A stretch of DNA of 64,000 bases from G965279355 sp965279355 (GTDB lineage Bacteria > Pseudomonadota > Alphaproteobacteria > CACIAM-22H2). Below are positions 23,472 through 31,802 of the stretch, in pieces. Where the stretch lies: the NCBI GenBank assembly GCA_965279355.1, contig OZ257155.1, positions 558,001 to 622,000 of the forward strand, read 5' to 3'. The position numbers were made by a program, and so were the translations under genes. The notes under the pieces are model-generated. The model saw only the letters and a program-made list of their open reading frames with translations. It did no database searches and was not told where the DNA came from. Each line of letters starts with the position of its first letter. Within the stretch, counting starts at the first letter, position 1.

Positions 23472-24928
23472 ACATCGAGATGGTTACGAATCCTTTCGAC
23501 GACGACAAGTTGAAGGAGGAATGCGGCGTCTTTGGCATTTTCGGCCACAAGGACGCGGCCGCGCATACCGCGCTAGGCCTGCACGCGCTTCAGCATCGCG
23601 GCCAGGAAGCGGCCGGCATCGTCACCTGCGACGGCAACCAGTTTCATACGCAGCGCAGCCTCGGCCTTGTCGGCGATAATTTCAGCAGCCAATCAGTCAT
23701 TGCCCGCCTGCCCGGCCATTGCGCGATCGGGCATGTCCGCTATTCGACGACCGGCGGGACGATCTTCCGCAACGTGCAGCCGCTGTTCGCCGATTTCGAT
23801 TTCGGCGGCTTCGCCATCGCCCATAACGGCAACCTGACAAATGCGCACCTCCTGCGTCAGGGCCTCGTGCGCCGTGGCGCCATCTTCCAGTCGACGACCG
23901 ACACCGAAGTAATGATCCACCTGATGGCGCTGTCGGAAGGCGACCTCGTGGAACGCCTCGTGGCGGCCCTGCGCCAGCTTGAGGGCGCCTACTCCTTCGT
24001 GGCCATCGCGCGCGACCGCGTGATCGGCGTGCGCGATCCGCTTGGCGTGCGGCCGCTCGTCCTCGGCAAACTCGAAGACGCCCATATCCTGGCATCCGAA
24101 ACCTGCGCCCTCGATATCATCGGCGCGGATTATGTACGCGATATCGATCCAGGCGAACTTGTCGTCATCGATGCGTCCGGCGTGCAGAGCTTCCGGCCCT
24201 TCCCTAAGGCTCAGAAGCGCTTCTGCGTGTTCGAGCACATTTACTTTGCGCGGCCGGACTCAGTGATCGAAGGCCTGTCGGTCTACACCGCGCGCCAGCG
24301 TATCGGTGCCGAACTCGCGGTCGAGAGCCATGTTCCCGCCGATGTCGTGATTCCGGTTCCGGATTCCGGTGTGCCGGCGGCAATCGGCTATGCCGCAAAG
24401 GCCAAGCTGCCGTTCGAGCTCGGCATCATCCGCAATCACTATGTCGGCCGCACCTTCATCGAGCCGACGGATCAGATCCGCCATCTCGGCGTGAAGCTGA
24501 AGCACAACGCCAACCGCACGATCCTCCAGGGCAAGCGCGTCATTCTGGTGGATGATTCGATCGTTCGCGGCACCACATCGAAAAAGATCGTCGAAATGGT
24601 GCGCCATGCCGGCGCGACGGAGGTGCACATGCGCATCTCCAGCCCGCCGACACGCCATTCCTGCTTCTACGGCATCGATACGCCACAGCGCGATCAGCTA
24701 CTGGCGCATCGCTTCGATGTCGAGGGCATGGCGCGGTTCATCGGCTGCGACAGTCTGGCCTTTATCACCGTCGACGGCCTCTATCGCGCCATGGGTAAGC
24801 CCGGCGGGCGCGACAAGGCCGACCCGCAGTTCTGCGATGCCTGCTTCACCGGCGACTATCCCACCCGGCTCACCGATGTCGAGAGCGGCGGCGCGCCGGC
24901 ACAGCTCTCACTGCTCGAAATCGCCTGA
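23468..24928 (+). CDS. purF: Amidophosphoribosyltransferase
   Basis: Commits PRPP to purine synthesis by transferring the glutamine amide nitrogen. The 486-residue protein has an N-terminal Ntn glutaminase domain with the nucleophile Cys19 (KEECGVFGIFGH) after a short propeptide and HNGNLTN downstream. The phosphoribosyltransferase domain carries the PRPP loop VILVDDSIVRGTT. Cysteines suited to an Fe-S cluster are present in the C-terminal half (CFYGID, FCDACFTG), as in the Bacillus-type enzyme. Start overlaps cvpA. Confidence 0.97.
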   Translation: MNIEMVTNPFDDDKLKEECGVFGIFGHKDAAAHTALGLHALQHRGQEAAGIVTCDGNQFHTQRSLGLVGDNFSSQSVIARLPGHCAIGHVRYSTTGGTIFRNVQPLFADFDFGGFAIAHNGNLTNAHLLRQGLVRRGAIFQSTTDTEVMIHLMALSEGDLVERLVAALRQLEGAYSFVAIARDRVIGVRDPLGVRPLVLGKLEDAHILASETCALDIIGADYVRDIDPGELVVIDASGVQSFRPFPKAQKRFCVFEHIYFARPDSVIEGLSVYTARQRIGAELAVESHVPADVVIPVPDSGVPAAIGYAAKAKLPFELGIIRNHYVGRTFIEPTDQIRHLGVKLKHNANRTILQGKRVILVDDSIVRGTTSKKIVEMVRHAGATEVHMRISSPPTRHSCFYGIDTPQRDQLLAHRFDVEGMARFIGCDSLAFITVDGLYRAMGKPGGRDKADPQFCDACFTGDYPTRLTDVESGGAPAQLSLLEIA

Positions 24929-24960
24929 CGGGAGGGCCGGGATAACCCGGCGATCCGTCC

Positions 24961-25395
24961 ATGTTCAAAAGCCTATTTGACGGTCTGCTGGCAGCTTCGG
25001 GCGCAGCCCTGTTCTCCGTGCTGCCGAGCTTCATCCAGCAGTATCTCTCCGGCCTCAGCGCCATCCAGGGATATATCGTCCGGCAGGCTCCGCCGCCTGG
25101 CGCGTCCGCGCGCATCAACTTCGCCGACGAGGCATTCCGCCAGTGGCTCGATGCCGCGGTTCAGAGCATCGGCAACAGCTCAGGCCTCGGCCGGTTCTTC
25201 GCCTTCATCCGGAATTTCGATTCCGACATCGCGCGCGACACGCTGCGCACCTTCGAACCGGGCGTGCAATTCACGACCGACGGCTTATATTTCTTCATCC
25301 TCGGCCTTCTGGCCGGGCTTCTCGTCTCGAATCTGATTGCCGGCCTGCTGCGCCTCGTGCTCGGCCGGCGCAAACGCAAGGATTGGTACGCATGA
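24961..25395 (+). CDS. Conserved membrane protein, possibly DUF2937-like
   Basis: A 144-residue protein with a hydrophobic N-terminal segment (LLAASGAALFSVLPSF), a soluble middle and a strong C-terminal membrane helix (about residues 108-131, YFFILGLLAGLLVSN) ending in positive charges. The LPSFIQQYLSGL stretch recalls DUF2937, but I am not sure of the family. A GCCGGG-ATAA-CCCGGC hairpin (24936-24951) lies between purF and this gene. The stop overlaps the next start by ATGA, so it is translated with the SDR gene. Confidence 0.6.
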   Translation: MFKSLFDGLLAASGAALFSVLPSFIQQYLSGLSAIQGYIVRQAPPPGASARINFADEAFRQWLDAAVQSIGNSSGLGRFFAFIRNFDSDIARDTLRTFEPGVQFTTDGLYFFILGLLAGLLVSNLIAGLLRLVLGRRKRKDWYA

Positions 25396-26111
25396 CCGAA
25401 CAGCGCCTGCGCGGCCGCATTGCCCTGGTGACCGGCGCTTCACGTGGCCTTGGCAACGCCGTGGCGCGCCGCCTTGCCCGGGAAGGCGCGCATGTCATTG
25501 CCGTTGCGCGGACCGTCGGTGCTCTTGAGGAACTCGACGACGCGATCAAGGCTGAGGGTGGCGCTGCGACGCTGGTCCCGCTCGATCTTCGCGAATTCGA
25601 CCGCATCGATCCGCTGGGACCGCATCTGCATCAGCGTTTCGGCAAGCTCGATATCTTCGTCGCCAATGCCGGCATGCTGGGTACATTGGGACCGCTGGTC
25701 CATCACGACGCCAAATTATGGGACGACGTGATAAAGGTGAACGTCACCGCAAACTGGCGGCTGATCCGCACCCTGGAGCCGCTGCTGCGGCTCTCCGATG
25801 CCGGCCGCGCGATCTTCGTGACCTCGCGCACAGCAACCGCCCCGCGCGCCTACTGGGGCGCCTATGCCACCAGCCAGGCCGCTGCCGCAGCACTTGCCCG
25901 CACCTGGGCCGATGAACTCGCCGCCACGTCCGTGAAGGTCAATCTCGTCAATCCGGGCTTTCTCAGGACGTCGATGCGCGCGGCGGCTTTTCCCGGCGAA
26001 GACCCCGAGAAAGTTACCGCGCCCGACGACGTCACCGATATCTTTGTCGATCTGGCGCAGCCGGACTGGTCGCGCAGCGGCGAAACGCTCCGCGCCTACA
26101 ACGCAGCGTGA
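25392..26111 (+). CDS. Short-chain dehydrogenase/reductase with altered active site
   Basis: A 239-residue SDR of the classical type: cofactor motif TGASRGLGNAV near residue 14, ANAG at 91-94, Ser145 (VTSRTA) and Tyr158. The catalytic Lys of YxxxK is replaced: the sequence is Tyr158-Ala-Thr-Ser-Gln162 (codon CAG at 25875-25877). Lys normally lowers the Tyr pKa and positions the nicotinamide ribose, so activity may be weak or altered. SDR genes after purF are common in alphaproteobacteria and usually keep the Lys. The substrate is unknown. Confidence 0.88.
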   Translation: MTEQRLRGRIALVTGASRGLGNAVARRLAREGAHVIAVARTVGALEELDDAIKAEGGAATLVPLDLREFDRIDPLGPHLHQRFGKLDIFVANAGMLGTLGPLVHHDAKLWDDVIKVNVTANWRLIRTLEPLLRLSDAGRAIFVTSRTATAPRAYWGAYATSQAAAAALARTWADELAATSVKVNLVNPGFLRTSMRAAAFPGEDPEKVTAPDDVTDIFVDLAQPDWSRSGETLRAYNAA

Positions 26112-26120
26112 CCGCAGGCC

Positions 26121-26918
26121 ATGCGCGATAAAAGCGTCGCCATTCTCGAAAGCCGCCTCGGGCAGCAGCTCGCGGACCTGATCGCCAAACGCGGTGGCAC
26201 GCCGATCCTCGCCCCGGCGCTCGCGGAAACCCCTGACATCGACGCCGCCTTCATCGGCCGGCTGATCGAGGAACTGTCAGCCAATCCGCCGAAGCTTGCG
26301 ATCTTCCAGACCGGCGTTGGCACGCAGGCACTGTTCACGACAACCGATACGCTCGGTGTCACCGACAAGCTGCTGGCAATACTGGACCGCGCCGTCGTCG
26401 CGGTCCGCGGACCGAAGCCGACCGGTGTCCTGCGCGGTCGCAAGGTTCGGATCGATCTCAGCGCGAAAGACCCGTTCACCACACACGAAGTCATCGAAGC
26501 GCTCGGCCGCCTGCCGCTCGCCGGCACGCGCGCCATTGTCCAGAAATACGGCGCCACGAACCGCGAACTCGAAGAGGCGCTGAAAGCCGCCGGCGCTGAA
26601 GTGGTCGAAATTCCCACCTATCGCTGGTCCCTGCCCGAGGACCCGGCGCCGCTTCTGCGTCTGGTCGACCTTCTCAAGAGCAGCGAATCTCCAGATGCCG
26701 TGTGCTTCACCAGCGCATCGCAAGTCGAGAACCTGTTCACCGTTGCCGCTGATGGCCGCAACGCCGTTCGCGACGGACTCAATCGCACGCTGGTCGTGTC
26801 GATCGGCCCTGTCTGCTCGGCGGCTCTGAAGAAATTTGGCGTAACAGTCGGCATCGAAGCGAGCCCGCCGAAGCTGGGCCCGATGGTCGCCGCCCTGGAC
26901 GAAGCACTCTCGCGCTAG
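26121..26918 (+). CDS. hemD: Uroporphyrinogen-III synthase family protein
   Basis: A 265-residue protein with the two-lobed HemD layout: the first lobe ends around PPKLAIFQTGVGTQALF, the linker strand is VAVRGPKPTGVL, and the second lobe contains PTYRWSLP and DAVCFTSASQVENLF. The enzyme cyclises hydroxymethylbilane for haem, sirohaem and B12. It is not beside hemC, so it may be a paralogue; some such stand-alone proteins are annotated only by family. The gene starts nine bases after the SDR gene and is convergent with der, sharing the palindromic stop CTAG. Confidence 0.75.
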   Translation: MRDKSVAILESRLGQQLADLIAKRGGTPILAPALAETPDIDAAFIGRLIEELSANPPKLAIFQTGVGTQALFTTTDTLGVTDKLLAILDRAVVAVRGPKPTGVLRGRKVRIDLSAKDPFTTHEVIEALGRLPLAGTRAIVQKYGATNRELEEALKAAGAEVVEIPTYRWSLPEDPAPLLRLVDLLKSSESPDAVCFTSASQVENLFTVAADGRNAVRDGLNRTLVVSIGPVCSAALKKFGVTVGIEASPPKLGPMVAALDEALSR

Positions 26919-28294
26919 TCCTTCGGATCGTACGGGTTCTCGCTCTGGCGCAGCACCAGACGGATTACCGTTCCCGGCATATCGAACGTATCGCGCAGCC
27001 CGTTGGCGAGATAGCGCGTGTAGTCGTCCGGCAGCGTCGTCAGCTTGTTGCCGAAAATGGCAAACGTCGGCGGCCGTGCGGCAACCTGCCGCATGAACCG
27101 CAGGCGCGGACGGCGTCCGCCGACCAGCGGCGGCGGATGCGCTTCCGTCACGCCCGAGAGCCAGCGGTTAAGCTTCGGCGTCGAGACATCGGTGTTCCAG
27201 ATGTCATGGCTCTGCACGACGGCCTTCAGCAGATCGTCGAGCTTGCGGCCATGCAGCGCCGAAACGGTGACCGTCTGAACGCCAGCGACCTGCGGCAGCG
27301 AGATCTCCAGCCGGTCGCGCAGCTTGCGATGCGCCGCCGCCGGATCGTCAACGAGATCCCATTTGTTGGCGACGACGACCATCGCCCGCCCCTCTTCGAT
27401 CGCCAGACGGGCGATCGCCAGATCCTGCTTCTCAAGCATCACGGTTGCGTCGAGCACCAGCACCGTCACCTGCGCGGCACGGATGGTACGGATCGTGTCG
27501 GCGGTCGACATCTGTTCGAGGCGGTCGTCGATCCGCGCCTTCTTGCGCAGACCCGCCGTATCGATCAGCACGAACTTGCGCTTGCCCGAGGCCCAGGGGA
27601 TTTCGATGGAATCGCGGGTGACGCCGGGCTCCGGCCCGGTCAGCACGCGCTCCTGTCCCAGCAGCGCATTGATGAGGGTCGATTTGCCGACATTCGGCCG
27701 CCCGATGATTGCAACACGGATCGCCCGGTCGGCATCGCTCTGCGGTTCTTTCGCCGCATCCAGAGCCGCCTCTTCCTCGGCGTTGCCGATCACCGCATCG
27801 TCAGGGACGAGACGGCGCAATAAGGAATGCAGCTCCGCCAGACCTTCGCCGTGTTCCGCCGAAAGGGGGATCGGCTCGCCGAACCCGAAGCGCTCCGCCT
27901 CCGATATCCCGGGCACGTCCGCCCCGGCTTCGCATTTGTTAGCGACCGGCACGACCTTGCGGTTTGCCTTGCGCAGCCATGCCGCGAAATGGCGATCGAG
28001 GGGCGTTACGCCGGCTCTGGCGTCGAACAGGAAGAGCACAACATCGGCATCGGCGATGGCGACCGATGTCTGCTCGCGCATCTGCGCCTCCATCGTCTTC
28101 GCCGGGCCATCCTCGTACCCGGCGGTGTCGATGACCGTGAACAGCAGATCGCCAAGTTGCGCATGCCCTTCCCGGCGATCGCGCGTCACACCCGGCGTAT
28201 CGTCGACAATCGCCGCCCGCCGTCCGACCAGACGGTTGAACAGGGTCGATTTGCCGACATTGGGCCGGCCGACGATAGCAACGCGAAAGGTCAT
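26915..28294 (-). CDS. der: Ribosome-assembly GTPase Der (EngA)
   Basis: Double GTPase required for 50S subunit maturation. The 459-residue protein has two G domains, each with a G1 loop (GRPNVGKSTLFNRL near residue 8 and GRPNVGKSTLINAL near residue 197), switch motifs DTAGYED and DTAGLRKK, NKCE and NKWD as G4, then a KH-like C-terminal domain (RPPTFAIFGN). The gene ends inside the last codon of hemD on the opposite strand. bamB lies 10 bases upstream, and bamB-der adjacency is widespread in proteobacteria. Confidence 0.97.
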   Translation of the reverse strand: MTFRVAIVGRPNVGKSTLFNRLVGRRAAIVDDTPGVTRDRREGHAQLGDLLFTVIDTAGYEDGPAKTMEAQMREQTSVAIADADVVLFLFDARAGVTPLDRHFAAWLRKANRKVVPVANKCEAGADVPGISEAERFGFGEPIPLSAEHGEGLAELHSLLRRLVPDDAVIGNAEEEAALDAAKEPQSDADRAIRVAIIGRPNVGKSTLINALLGQERVLTGPEPGVTRDSIEIPWASGKRKFVLIDTAGLRKKARIDDRLEQMSTADTIRTIRAAQVTVLVLDATVMLEKQDLAIARLAIEEGRAMVVVANKWDLVDDPAAAHRKLRDRLEISLPQVAGVQTVTVSALHGRKLDDLLKAVVQSHDIWNTDVSTPKLNRWLSGVTEAHPPPLVGGRRPRLRFMRQVAARPPTFAIFGNKLTTLPDDYTRYLANGLRDTFDMPGTVIRLVLRQSENPYDPKD

Positions 28295-28304
28295 CGGGAT
28301 CCTG

Positions 28305-29645
28305 TCAGCGCAGAGCGACGAGCTCGGCGTTGTCCGTCAGGACATACACAACGTGATTGGCCACGATCGGCAGCACCGATACGGGCCCCGGCAGCTTGAG
28401 CTTGCTGAGGATCTCGCCGTTTTCCGGTGAGGCGACGACGGCACCGCCGTCGGAATTGGCGACGAACAGCCGTCCGCCGGCCAATGTCGGACCGACCCAG
28501 ACGATCCGGCCGCGCTTCTTTTCCATATCCTTGAATTTGTCGAGCGGCTGAACCCAGCGGACGCGACCGTCGCGCCGGCTCAGGCACAGCAGTTCGCCGT
28601 CGACCGTCACCATGAAGATAAAATCGCCGGCCACCCAGGGAGAATTAAAACTGCCGAAGCCCTGCTCCCAGAGCCGCGCGCCGGACCTGAGATCGATATC
28701 GGCGAGACGGTTGGCGTGGCTGGCGACAATCACCTGCCCGCGATCCACGACCGGAAACCCGCGCACATTGGCGAGCGCCGAGACGGCATCGGATTTCTGC
28801 AGCCCGGCCAGCGAGTCAGACCACAGAACGCGGCCGTTATCCGGGCGAAGCGCGAAAATTTCCCCTGAAGTCAGCGCCGCGACGACGATACCGCCGGCCA
28901 GAACCGGACTAGCGCCACCGTACAAGCCCGCACTTTCGGCAATTCCGGCATGCGACCACAGCTTGCGGCCGGTGGTCGTATCCAGCGCATGCACCTGATT
29001 GTCGGCACTCACCGCGAACACGCGGCCGTTGCCGGCGGTCGGTCCAGACCGGAACGGCGCCGTCAGGGACGTGCGCCAGATCTCCTTGCCGGTATCCTCC
29101 AGCGCGATGACCTGCGCATACCCAGTTGCGATGTAGAGCTTGCCCTGATCGTACGCGACGCCGCCGCCGCTGCCGCCGCCCGAGCGATCGCCCTGGGGCT
29201 CGACATCGAAAGTCCAGATCGTCGAGCCCGTCGCGGCATCGAGAGCGCTCAGGCGCGACCCGGCGTCCATGACATAGACGCGGCCCTGGGCCACGATCGG
29301 TGAACTTGCAACACGGCCGTCGCGGCTGGCGCCGCTCCCGACGCTACGCTGCCAGCCGATATTGAATCCGTTCGCGGCCGGATGCGGAATGAACTCTCCG
29401 AGATAGCCGCCCGGCTGCGGCCATTCGGCATTCGCGATCTGCGCCGGCAGCTTGACCGCCAGCGATCCCAGCCGGCTATCCGCCTCGATGACCCGCTCAC
29501 CCTGAATGACGGCAATCCGTTCACCCGCAAGCGGCTTCTTGGACGATCCGCCGAACCAGCCATCTCCATCGCTGCATGCAGCGATCGTCATCGCCGCGCA
29601 CGCGAGGACGGCAAGGGAACGGACAGACCGCATCGGATTGCGCAT
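28305..29645 (-). CDS. bamB: Outer membrane assembly lipoprotein BamB (PQQ-repeat)
   Basis: Beta-propeller lipoprotein that supports BamA in outer-membrane protein folding. It has 446 residues with a lipoprotein signal: hydrophobic core LAVLACAAMT, then IAAC with Cys24 as the lipidated residue. The rest consists of PQQ-like blades (VYVMDAGSRLSALDAATGSTIW, KIYIATG-type strands, VVALTSGEIFALRP). The start at 29645 gives a proper lipoprotein signal; the frame is open further upstream without a signal-like sequence. Follows the TPR membrane protein gene by seven bases and precedes der. Confidence 0.92.
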   Translation of the reverse strand: MRNPMRSVRSLAVLACAAMTIAACSDGDGWFGGSSKKPLAGERIAVIQGERVIEADSRLGSLAVKLPAQIANAEWPQPGGYLGEFIPHPAANGFNIGWQRSVGSGASRDGRVASSPIVAQGRVYVMDAGSRLSALDAATGSTIWTFDVEPQGDRSGGGSGGGVAYDQGKLYIATGYAQVIALEDTGKEIWRTSLTAPFRSGPTAGNGRVFAVSADNQVHALDTTTGRKLWSHAGIAESAGLYGGASPVLAGGIVVAALTSGEIFALRPDNGRVLWSDSLAGLQKSDAVSALANVRGFPVVDRGQVIVASHANRLADIDLRSGARLWEQGFGSFNSPWVAGDFIFMVTVDGELLCLSRRDGRVRWVQPLDKFKDMEKKRGRIVWVGPTLAGGRLFVANSDGGAVVASPENGEILSKLKLPGPVSVLPIVANHVVYVLTDNAELVALR

Positions 29646-29652
29646 CGGCGCC

Positions 29653-30297
29653 TCAGCCCGCGGCAAGCACGGCGAGCATTTCAGCCGCCCGTGTCCGCAG
29701 GCCCGCAGGCGCCTGCGGGTCGTCCGCGATGCGCGCATATTCCTTGCGGGCTTCCTCGACCTTGCCGGCCTTCAGCGCCGCCGTCGCCGCCACTTCCCAG
29801 GCGAAATGCCGCCACGGATTGGTCGGATGCGACAGCGCGGAAACCTGGCGCTCGAATTCGCCTGGCTGGACCACGTCCGAACCGTTCAGCATGGCCAGCA
29901 GGCGCGCCGCATCGCGCAGGGCAGTGTCGGCCCGGCTATCGGCCGCGATGGAATTGTAGACCGCCACTGCGCCAGCCACATCGTTGGCTCTCAGCTTCAG
30001 CGCTGCATCGTTGAAACGGGCCAGGATGGAATAGCCCGCGCGGCCGTCGCGGGCGACGGCATCAAGGGCCGGCTGCCCGGCCGCGGGATCGCTCGCCGCC
30101 TGGCTAAGCGCCGCCATGTACTGATTGCCGCCGGCCTCGGCCTGCTTGCGATCATAGTCGCGCCAGAACGTGTAGCCGGCGGTTGCTGCGACGATGACAA
30201 CGGCGAGCACGACAACGTAGTTGCCGTACTTGTTCCACAGCTTCAGCGCGCGATCGCGCCGTAGGTCTTCGTCGACTTCATTGAAGATGTCGGACAA
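29653..30297 (-). CDS. TPR-domain membrane protein (YfgM/Tol-like, DUF2133 type)
   Basis: A 214-residue protein with a short cytoplasmic N-terminus (SDIFNEVDEDLRRDRALKL), one membrane helix (about residues 28-48, VVVLAVVIVAATAGYTF) and a periplasmic TPR region. YfgM-like proteins sit before bamB and help chaperone secreted proteins near the translocon. I propose a TTG start at 30297: AGGAG lies eight bases upstream and the family starts at SDIFxEVDEEL. In-frame ATGs at 30333 and 30357 are alternatives without a good ribosome site. Confidence 0.8.
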   Translation of the reverse strand: MSDIFNEVDEDLRRDRALKLWNKYGNYVVVLAVVIVAATAGYTFWRDYDRKQAEAGGNQYMAALSQAASDPAAGQPALDAVARDGRAGYSILARFNDAALKLRANDVAGAVAVYNSIAADSRADTALRDAARLLAMLNGSDVVQPGEFERQVSALSHPTNPWRHFAWEVAATAALKAGKVEEARKEYARIADDPQAPAGLRTRAAEMLAVLAAG

Positions 30298-30417
30298 CGA
30301 TTCGGCTCCTGCCGGTTGGAAGGGCCGTACCATAGCCAAGCCGGTGCCCGGGCGCAAACCGCCAGACGCCCAGAATCGGCTTTTTTATTGGAATTTAACG
30401 GGGTTGGCGCCGCAAGC

Positions 30418-30966
30418 TCAGACGGTGCGCCACTTGATGGAACAGCCCATGCTGGGGAGCTGCTCTGCCGGCTCCGCCCCGCTGGCGGCAATCTGGACCA
30501 TAGCCTCGTACAGCTCGCGCCGCCCGACCGGAGCGCCGTCGCGGCGGCCGGCATCCAGGCGCCCATGGTAGCGCAACATGAGGTCGAAATCGAAGCCGAA
30601 GAAATCGGGCGTGCATACCGCCCCGTAAGTCCTGGCCACGTCCTGCGTATCGTCGATCAGGTAGGGAAACGGGAACCCGTGCTCCTTGGCAAAGGCCGCC
30701 ATCTTGTCGGGTGCATCGCCCGGCGAGAGCGTGATGTCGTTGGGCATAATGGCAACCGCGCGCACGCCATGTCCCTCAAGCTCCGTCGTATCGCGCACGA
30801 TGCGGCCGATCGCGGCCTGTACGTAGGGGCAATGATTGGCGAGGAACATGATCAGCGTGCCCTTGGGTCCGCGCAGATCTTCCAGGCGCCAGACCTTGCC
30901 CTCGGAATCGCGGAGCGCAAAATCCGGCGCCGTGGCGCCGCGCTTGAGGTCCTTGATCTCGCTCAT
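30418..30966 (-). CDS. Thioredoxin-fold redoxin family protein
   Basis: A 182-residue cytoplasmic protein of the AhpC/TSA-redoxin superfamily: GATAPDFALRDSEGKVW opens the fold, and NHCPYVQAAIGRI contains the single active-site-region cysteine (Cys47), so the CxxC resolving Cys is missing there. IMPNDITLSPGDAPDKM and TYGAVCTPDFFGFD are conserved in the peroxiredoxin-like group often labelled thioredoxin family protein. It is likely a one-Cys peroxidase or thiol oxidoreductase; the substrate is unknown. Divergent from the DUF2794 gene. Confidence 0.85.
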   Translation of the reverse strand: MSEIKDLKRGATAPDFALRDSEGKVWRLEDLRGPKGTLIMFLANHCPYVQAAIGRIVRDTTELEGHGVRAVAIMPNDITLSPGDAPDKMAAFAKEHGFPFPYLIDDTQDVARTYGAVCTPDFFGFDFDLMLRYHGRLDAGRRDGAPVGRRELYEAMVQIAASGAEPAEQLPSMGCSIKWRTV

Positions 30967-31064
30967 GCCTGCCTCCCGGCCGGACTTCCCACGAATTTAA
31001 TCATTATTTCAGGAGCATAGACAGAAATGCCGGAATCGGCGACACTCATCTTTATGTAAGTGCG

Positions 31065-31430
31065 TTGGAGCCTCGACAGGCACAAGTGGCGTCCACTTTC
31101 GAGACACTGGTCGACCTCGCGGATTACCGGCGGAAGCCCGGTCGGGTTTTCTTCGACCGCCATGAATTGCGCAAGATTCTGAATGTTTACTCCAGGCGCG
31201 TTGCCCGTGGCGAATGGCGGGACTACGCCATCGACCAGAACGACCAGGGTGTGGCTTTCTCGGTGTTCCGTCATTCCCGCGACTGGCCGCTTTACGTGAT
31301 CGCCAAACTGGCCCCGGGCAAGCATCGGCAGGCCGGATATATCGTCAAGTCCGGCCCGAAGACCCTGTCGCGCGGCCGGACGCTCGACGATGTGCTGCGG
31401 GCGCTGGAAGACGCGCTGGAACCGGCGTGA
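31065..31430 (+). CDS. DUF2794 family protein
   Basis: A small soluble protein (up to 121 residues) carrying the DUF2794 core FDRHELRKILNVYSRRVARGEWRDYAI, followed by VFRHSRDWPLYVIAKL. Alphaproteobacteria often encode one copy; no function is known. No ATG is available: the frame opens with TTG at 31065 or GTG at 31086 (MASTFETLVDL), and AGG lies about six bases before the GTG, so the shorter form is plausible. The stop overlaps a GTG start of the HPt gene, indicating co-translation with it. Confidence 0.8.
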   Translation: MEPRQAQVASTFETLVDLADYRRKPGRVFFDRHELRKILNVYSRRVARGEWRDYAIDQNDQGVAFSVFRHSRDWPLYVIAKLAPGKHRQAGYIVKSGPKTLSRGRTLDDVLRALEDALEPA

Positions 31431-31798
31431 TCAGCAAGAGGCCGCGCAAGCCCGTGCAGGAAAAAGCAGCCGCCCCAAGGAAAGCCCGGCCTCGAAAAAC
31501 CAAAGAGGCCGCCGCGCTAGCACGTGCCGAGTTGGCCGTTCGCCGGCTGTCGCGTGTCTTTGAAGACGCTGCCGTTGCCAGCATCGAGGAGATGCGCCGG
31601 CTATGCGAGGGGTGGCCGGAAACCGCCAACGCCATGTATCGCCTTGCGCACGATCTGAAGGGTCAGGGCACGACGTTCGGGCATCCCCTTGTCACGGAGA
31701 TCGCCGCGGAACTCTGCCGCGCCATCGACGGCAAGGCCGGGACCGCGGAGTTGTCCGGTTATATCGACAGGCTTGGCAGCGCCTTGAAACCGCACTGA
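31427..31798 (+). CDS. Histidine-phosphotransfer (HPt) domain protein
   Basis: A 123-residue protein. The first 35 residues are Lys/Arg/Ala-rich and probably disordered; the rest is an HPt four-helix domain with the phosphorylatable His75 in RLAHDLKGQGTTFGHPLVTEIA. HPt proteins pass phosphate between a histidine kinase or receiver and another receiver. The start is GTG at 31427, overlapping the DUF2794 stop (GTGA). No histidine kinase is encoded nearby; the closest receiver is the single-domain protein at 33956. Confidence 0.82.
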   Translation: MISKRPRKPVQEKAAAPRKARPRKTKEAAALARAELAVRRLSRVFEDAAVASIEEMRRLCEGWPETANAMYRLAHDLKGQGTTFGHPLVTEIAAELCRAIDGKAGTAELSGYIDRLGSALKPH

Positions 31799-31802
31799 GC
31801 GG

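Noticed and set aside
30963..31325. A 120-codon minus-strand frame upstream of the redoxin gene
   Set aside because: It is antisense to the DUF2794 gene, which has a clear family match.
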